Part shown: one piece after another, positions 61,123-64,000 of the stretch
Numbering within the stretch: position 1 is the stretch's first letter
Layout: every line of letters begins with the position of its first letter
From: Porifericola rhodea
GTDB lineage: Bacteria; Bacteroidota; Bacteroidia; Cytophagales; Cyclobacteriaceae
DNA length: 64,000 nucleotides
Direction: 5' to 3'
NCBI RefSeq assembly: GCF_030506305.1
Contig: NZ_CP119421.1
Span: 612,354 to 676,353 of the forward strand
Position numbers and translations under genes: made by a program
The notes under the pieces: generated by a model
Seen by the model: the letters and a program-made list of their open reading frames with translations, nothing else
Databases searched by the model: none
Told to the model about the DNA's origin: nothing

Positions 61123-61575
61123 TTAAAACCAGGGTCTGGCCACACTACTAAATGGCCAGGGAATAGACACTAAAATGATAATTAAGCCTATTGTATAAAA
61201 GATAGCGATTTTCTTGTGTTTGGCTATGGCATCTGCTACTTTTTTAGATGATGAGTAGCCTACAGTAATGAGGATAATCGCTAGCAGCATGCCTACAAAA
61301 TGCTCAACACCCCAAAATCGTAGCACCTGATTTTTCATGGCTGCACCAAAATCCGTATACACCTGATCTACAATCGGGCTAACGAAATACAGCACCAGGC
61401 CAATCAGTAGCTGAATATGTGAAGCAATAAATGTAAACAAGTATATTTTCTTGTCGCCTGCTGTAAAATCTTTATTTCCCTGCCAGTTCATCCAGGCTTT
61501 AACTACCGCAATGATCAGGAGAATAAGTACTACATAACGTAGGCTTGAGTGTAAGTGTAAAAGACCAGTATACAT
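61123..61575 (-). CDS. Four-helix membrane protein, cytochrome-b-like (Bacteroidota family)
   Basis: The 150-residue protein has four hydrophobic helices (about 12-28, 46-64, 91-110 and 124-142). Histidines lie in or near them (H7, H9 in LHLHSS; the His of IASHIQ; the His of WGVEHFVGM). The spacing could hold a b-type haem, and related proteins are often labelled cytochrome B. The sequence alone does not prove haem binding. It has terminators on both sides, so it is monocistronic. Confidence 0.75.
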   Translation of the reverse strand: MYTGLLHLHSSLRYVVLILLIIAVVKAWMNWQGNKDFTAGDKKIYLFTFIASHIQLLIGLVLYFVSPIVDQVYTDFGAAMKNQVLRFWGVEHFVGMLLAIILITVGYSSSKKVADAIAKHKKIAIFYTIGLIIILVSIPWPFSSVARPWF

Positions 61576-61641
61576 AAATGAGTTAAGTTTTGAATACGGG
61601 GTAAATGTAACAAAAGACTACTAGCATTTAGCAGTAAACAT

Positions 61642-61667
61642 AAAAAAAGCGACAGTGATATGTCGCT
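61642..61667 (-). terminator. Terminator of the 53-residue membrane protein gene
   Basis: On the minus strand AGCGACA/TGTCGCT (7 bp, 6-base loop) is followed by seven T (61648-61642). It lies 22 bases downstream of the small gene's stop codon, which supports that gene as real. Confidence 0.85.
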
Positions 61668-61688
61668 CTAAATCCTTTTGATACTATC

Positions 61689-61850
61689 TCAGGCAGCTTT
61701 TGGCATACGCATTTTCTTGGTAGTATCCGGGTTAAGAGGTTTAGTCTTAACTCTGCCTTTCTTAAGCATCAGATAAAACATTAAGCCAAGAATATACAAA
61801 GAACCACCCAAAAACAGGGCAAGCATTAAATAAGCTGTGACTGCTAACAT
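61689..61850 (-). CDS. Small membrane protein (53 residues)
   Basis: The ATG at 61850 opens a 53-codon frame: a hydrophobic helix (about 3-29; segments AVTAYLMLALFLGGS and YILGLMFYLMLK), then a basic tail with KKGRVKTKPLNP and KKMRMPKAA. A one-pass protein with its C-terminus in the cytoplasm is expected. The gene is followed by its own strong terminator. It is below the size commonly called. The function is unknown. Confidence 0.65.
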   Translation of the reverse strand: MLAVTAYLMLALFLGGSLYILGLMFYLMLKKGRVKTKPLNPDTTKKMRMPKAA

Positions 61851-61957
61851 AATTTATATAGTAGTATACACTTGCTAATACAAGAAAGCTCAGTACAAAG
61901 TTGCCGTTTAAAAAAAAATTATTTTCACTCCTCCAGCCTAGGGCTGTACATACTAAT

Positions 61958-62899
61958 TCAGACCTCTCTAACCTCCCGCTCTATCTCTTTTTTTACAACC
62001 TTAACAGCATTCTTTTTAGGCTTTATTTCTTTACCTACTCGCTGCGAGTAGGCTTTAGTAAACTCTGCTCCTATAAGAAAAATTACCGCGGAATAGTAGA
62101 TCCACACCAATATAATAACCAGTGAACCCGCTGCACCATATGTAGAAGAAAAACTACTGTTACCTAGATAAATACCGATCAGCTCTTTACCAATAACAAA
62201 CAAAACTGTAGTAAAAATTGCACCTACCCACACATCTTTCCATCGTACTTTAGCATCGGGTAGTAACTTGAACATAATTGCAAACACAACAGTAACGATA
62301 GTAGTAGAAACCACTTTACTAACTAGCTGGAGAAGGTAAATTGTATAATCTGAAAAAATACGGGTAAGCAAGTCCTGATAGCTATCTAATATTGTATCTA
62401 CCAGTATAGAGGTGATGAGCAACACCCCCAGAATAATGATAATTACGAAAGAAAAAAGCCGGTCAATAATGAGCTTAAGCCAGCCTTTTTGAGGTTTGGC
62501 ACGTACGCCCCAAATCTCGTTTAGTGCCAGTTGTACGTTTACAAAAACAGTAGTTGCACTAAAGGTAAGTGTAGCGATACCAATTATTCTGGCAATATAT
62601 CCGGCCTCGTCTATTGCAGCATTTTTAATGATATTCTGAATTTGTTCAGCGCTCTGGGTGCCTACAAAGTCCTCCATATAATAGAATAACTGCCCTTGAG
62701 CTGCCTGTTCGCCAAAAATAGTACCGGCAATCAGCACTGTAAAAATAAGCAGAGCTGGCATAGAAAATATCATATAGAAAGCAATAGAAGCGCTGTATAG
62801 CATAGGGTGGTCATGTTCAAACCCCTTCACTATATCACCGATAATCTTGAAGGCTAACGTTTTCTTGAGCCGCTTCCACCGCGTTTGCAAAAATTTCAT
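61958..62899 (-). CDS. YihY/BrkB family inner-membrane protein
   Basis: The 313-residue protein has six membrane helices (roughly 35-58, 92-112, 141-165, 178-202, 213-235 and 245-270) and the family's HPMLYSASIAFYMIFSMPALL start and YGAAGSLVIILVWIYYSAVIFLIGAEFTKAY end, each broken at a loop. Its function is not established; older labels such as ribonuclease BN are wrong for this family. The last 35 residues are a charged tail. Confidence 0.92.
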   Translation of the reverse strand: MKFLQTRWKRLKKTLAFKIIGDIVKGFEHDHPMLYSASIAFYMIFSMPALLIFTVLIAGTIFGEQAAQGQLFYYMEDFVGTQSAEQIQNIIKNAAIDEAGYIARIIGIATLTFSATTVFVNVQLALNEIWGVRAKPQKGWLKLIIDRLFSFVIIIILGVLLITSILVDTILDSYQDLLTRIFSDYTIYLLQLVSKVVSTTIVTVVFAIMFKLLPDAKVRWKDVWVGAIFTTVLFVIGKELIGIYLGNSSFSSTYGAAGSLVIILVWIYYSAVIFLIGAEFTKAYSQRVGKEIKPKKNAVKVVKKEIEREVREV

Positions 62900-63062
62900 A
62901 GATGTAACTTAACAAAAATACTCAGGTCAACGCCACTGGACTGATCCCTTTTCCTCAGCTTATCCTAACGAAAATACAACTATTAGCAGTAGAATAGTGA
63001 AATGCGTAAGAAATTTGCAGCAATACCTTTGGTGAGCTATCCTTTATGGCCTGGGTGGGTAT

Positions 63063-63092
63063 AAAAAGCCGACCCTATACATAAGAGTCGGC
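63063..63092 (-). terminator. Terminator of the DJ-1/PfpI gene
   Basis: GCCGAC (63068-63073) pairs with GTCGGC (63087-63092), with further CT/AG pairing inside. The minus strand continues with TTTTTAT. It lies just past the stop codon at 63100. Confidence 0.78.
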
Positions 63093-63099
63093 AATAGCT

Positions 63100-63681
63100 T
63101 TAAAGCTCTATTTTTGTACCTAATAACTTCAAAAACTCTGCAATAAAAGCTGAATGGCCTGGCCATGCAGGCGAAGTAACCAGATTACCATCAACTACAG
63201 CATCTGTAGCTGGCACATCTACATATTCTCCTCCGGCAAGGGTTACTTCAGGCCCTACTGCGGGATAAGCCGTTAACTTTTTACCCCTTACTACATCCGC
63301 GGCGGTAAGTATCTGTATACCGTGGCATACAGCAGCTATAGGTTTGTTTGCTTCGGCAAAGTACTTAGTCGCCTCAATAATTCTGGAATCCAGGCGAAGG
63401 TACTCAGGGGCTCTACCTCCGGCAATCATTAACGCATCATAGTCTTTTACATTAATATCATCAAAAGTCGCATTAAGCGTAAAATGGTGCCCCTGGCGCT
63501 CTGAATAAGTCTGATACCCATCAAAATCATGAATAGCAGTCATAATTGTATCACCTTTTTTCTTATCAGGGCATACAGCGTGCACCTCATGCCCAACCAT
63601 GTGCAGCATTTGAAAAGGTACCATGGTTTCATAGTCTTCAGCATAATCTCCTGTGAAAAAGAGAATCTTTTTTTTGGCCAT
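63100..63681 (-). CDS. DJ-1/PfpI family protein
   Basis: The 193-residue protein has the class I glutamine amidotransferase-like fold. The nucleophile elbow is AAVCHGIQ with C119 and H120, and the conserved acid partner is E15 in GDYAEDYE. This fits the PfpI/YhbO group, whose proposed activities include protease, glyoxalase and protein deglycase. The activity is not settled. [10 protein letters not shown] (87-96) is a further family mark. It stands alone with its own terminator. Confidence 0.9.
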   Translation of the reverse strand: MAKKKILFFTGDYAEDYETMVPFQMLHMVGHEVHAVCPDKKKGDTIMTAIHDFDGYQTYSERQGHHFTLNATFDDINVKDYDALMIAGGRAPEYLRLDSRIIEATKYFAEANKPIAAVCHGIQILTAADVVRGKKLTAYPAVGPEVTLAGGEYVDVPATDAVVDGNLVTSPAWPGHSAFIAEFLKLLGTKIEL

Positions 63682-63885
63682 TTGTATAAAGTTTAAGGTT
63701 AAACGGATAAGAATTCAAGGTAAAAAAATAGCTCAGCCCTCACAAGATGCGGATGTAAATAAACTATTAAGCCTGAGAAGGGGTAAGTTTTTTGGTTTTA
63801 ATTTTTCAGCCACCTTAACAAAATTCCTTACTTTAGAGACGCTATGTACAATACTATATACATTAAATAAACCTAAATATTAATT

Positions 63886-64000
63886 ATGCTAGAACAAAGG
63901 AAAGTAACGCTGGACGAAAAGGAGATGCCTGATAAGTGGTACAATATTGTGGCGGATATGCCTAATAAACCACTACCTCCGCTAAATCCAGCTACCAGAG
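63886..64000 (+). CDS. TrpB-like pyridoxal-phosphate enzyme, N-terminal fragment
   Basis: Thirty-eight residues from the ATG at 63886 run off the window end. The KWYNIVADMP segment followed by PLPPLNPAT is characteristic of the TrpB2-type tryptophan synthase beta-like proteins, which differ from TrpB1 by this N-terminal extension. The rest of the gene, including the PLP lysine, lies outside the window, so the identification rests on this start only. Confidence 0.72.
   Translation, partial: MLEQRKVTLDEKEMPDKWYNIVADMPNKPLPPLNPATR

Noticed and set aside
1-64000. tRNA, rRNA, CRISPR arrays, insertion sequences, prophage or known riboswitches
   Set aside because: Reading the gaps on both strands showed no cloverleaf with a GGTTCGA-type arm, no regular repeat-spacer pattern, no transposase or integrase, and no recognised aptamer. 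A covariance-model search would be needed to exclude weak cases.

Overview
The window reads as an ordinary chromosomal stretch of a free-living Bacteroidota bacterium, most likely a Cytophagales relative. The evidence is a set of lineage-typical families (a TonB-dependent receptor with a carboxypeptidase-regulatory N-terminus, DUF4837, DUF4292, DUF5606, a DAHP synthase/chorismate mutase fusion, a PcrB-type prenylglyceryl-phosphate synthase), several TAnnTTTG promoter elements with TTG about 17-20 bases upstream, and A/T-rich leaders mostly without strong ribosome binding sites. No rRNA, tRNA, CRISPR array, insertion sequence or prophage was seen. Genes are tightly packed; only 32547-33066 is a gene-free gap longer than 300 bases.

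Layout. 1-3.1 kb: start of greA, then purB and a flavin/2Fe-2S reductase. 3.2-9.7 kb: an M3 oligopeptidase, then a TonB-dependent receptor with an adjacent surface-type SGNH esterase lipoprotein. 9.7-16.4 kb: the most accessory-looking part, with an AraC regulator divergent from a phytanoyl-CoA-dioxygenase-like / SDR / Dabb operon, then a YpdA-like flavoprotein, another SDR and a Tat-exported-type Gfo/Idh/MocA oxidoreductase. 16.5-24.2 kb: PcrB, a Na/Pi symporter, truA, an MsbA-like ABC exporter and a fused malic enzyme. 24.2-35.9 kb: a long minus-strand envelope block (DUF4837 lipoprotein, MltD-like transglycosylase, gatA, tatA, EnvC-like activator, DUF4292 lipoprotein, TPR protein, dut, flippase, enoyl-CoA hydratase). 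36-49 kb: NADP-isocitrate dehydrogenase, engB, SprT-like protein, a MurNAc/GlcNAc recycling pair (kinase and murQ), a radical SAM/SPASM protein, aroA, aroB and DAHP synthase/chorismate mutase. 48.6-55.3 kb: proline dehydrogenase, a membrane histidine kinase, accD and uvrA. 55.5-64 kb: two secreted proteins of unknown role, an ECF sigma factor with a small overlapping partner, nth, a DASH cryptochrome, membrane proteins, a DJ-1/PfpI protein and the start of a TrpB-like gene.

How the parts work together: three shikimate/chorismate genes lie within 4 kb, peptidoglycan handling is represented by MltD, EnvC and the MurNAc recycling pair, and uvrA, nth and the cryptochrome form a loose DNA-damage neighbourhood. 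The most interesting unexplained signals are regulatory. greA appears to be reached only by reading through an intrinsic terminator in its leader. The dioxygenase operon has a long structured leader and an operator-like dyad. Two genes (a histidine kinase and a 190-residue protein) have purine-rich start-proximal segments that pair with upstream complements. Two long TTG-started open frames have their apparent start codons inside promoter elements, so their real starts lie downstream. AccD has lost all four zinc-ribbon cysteines.
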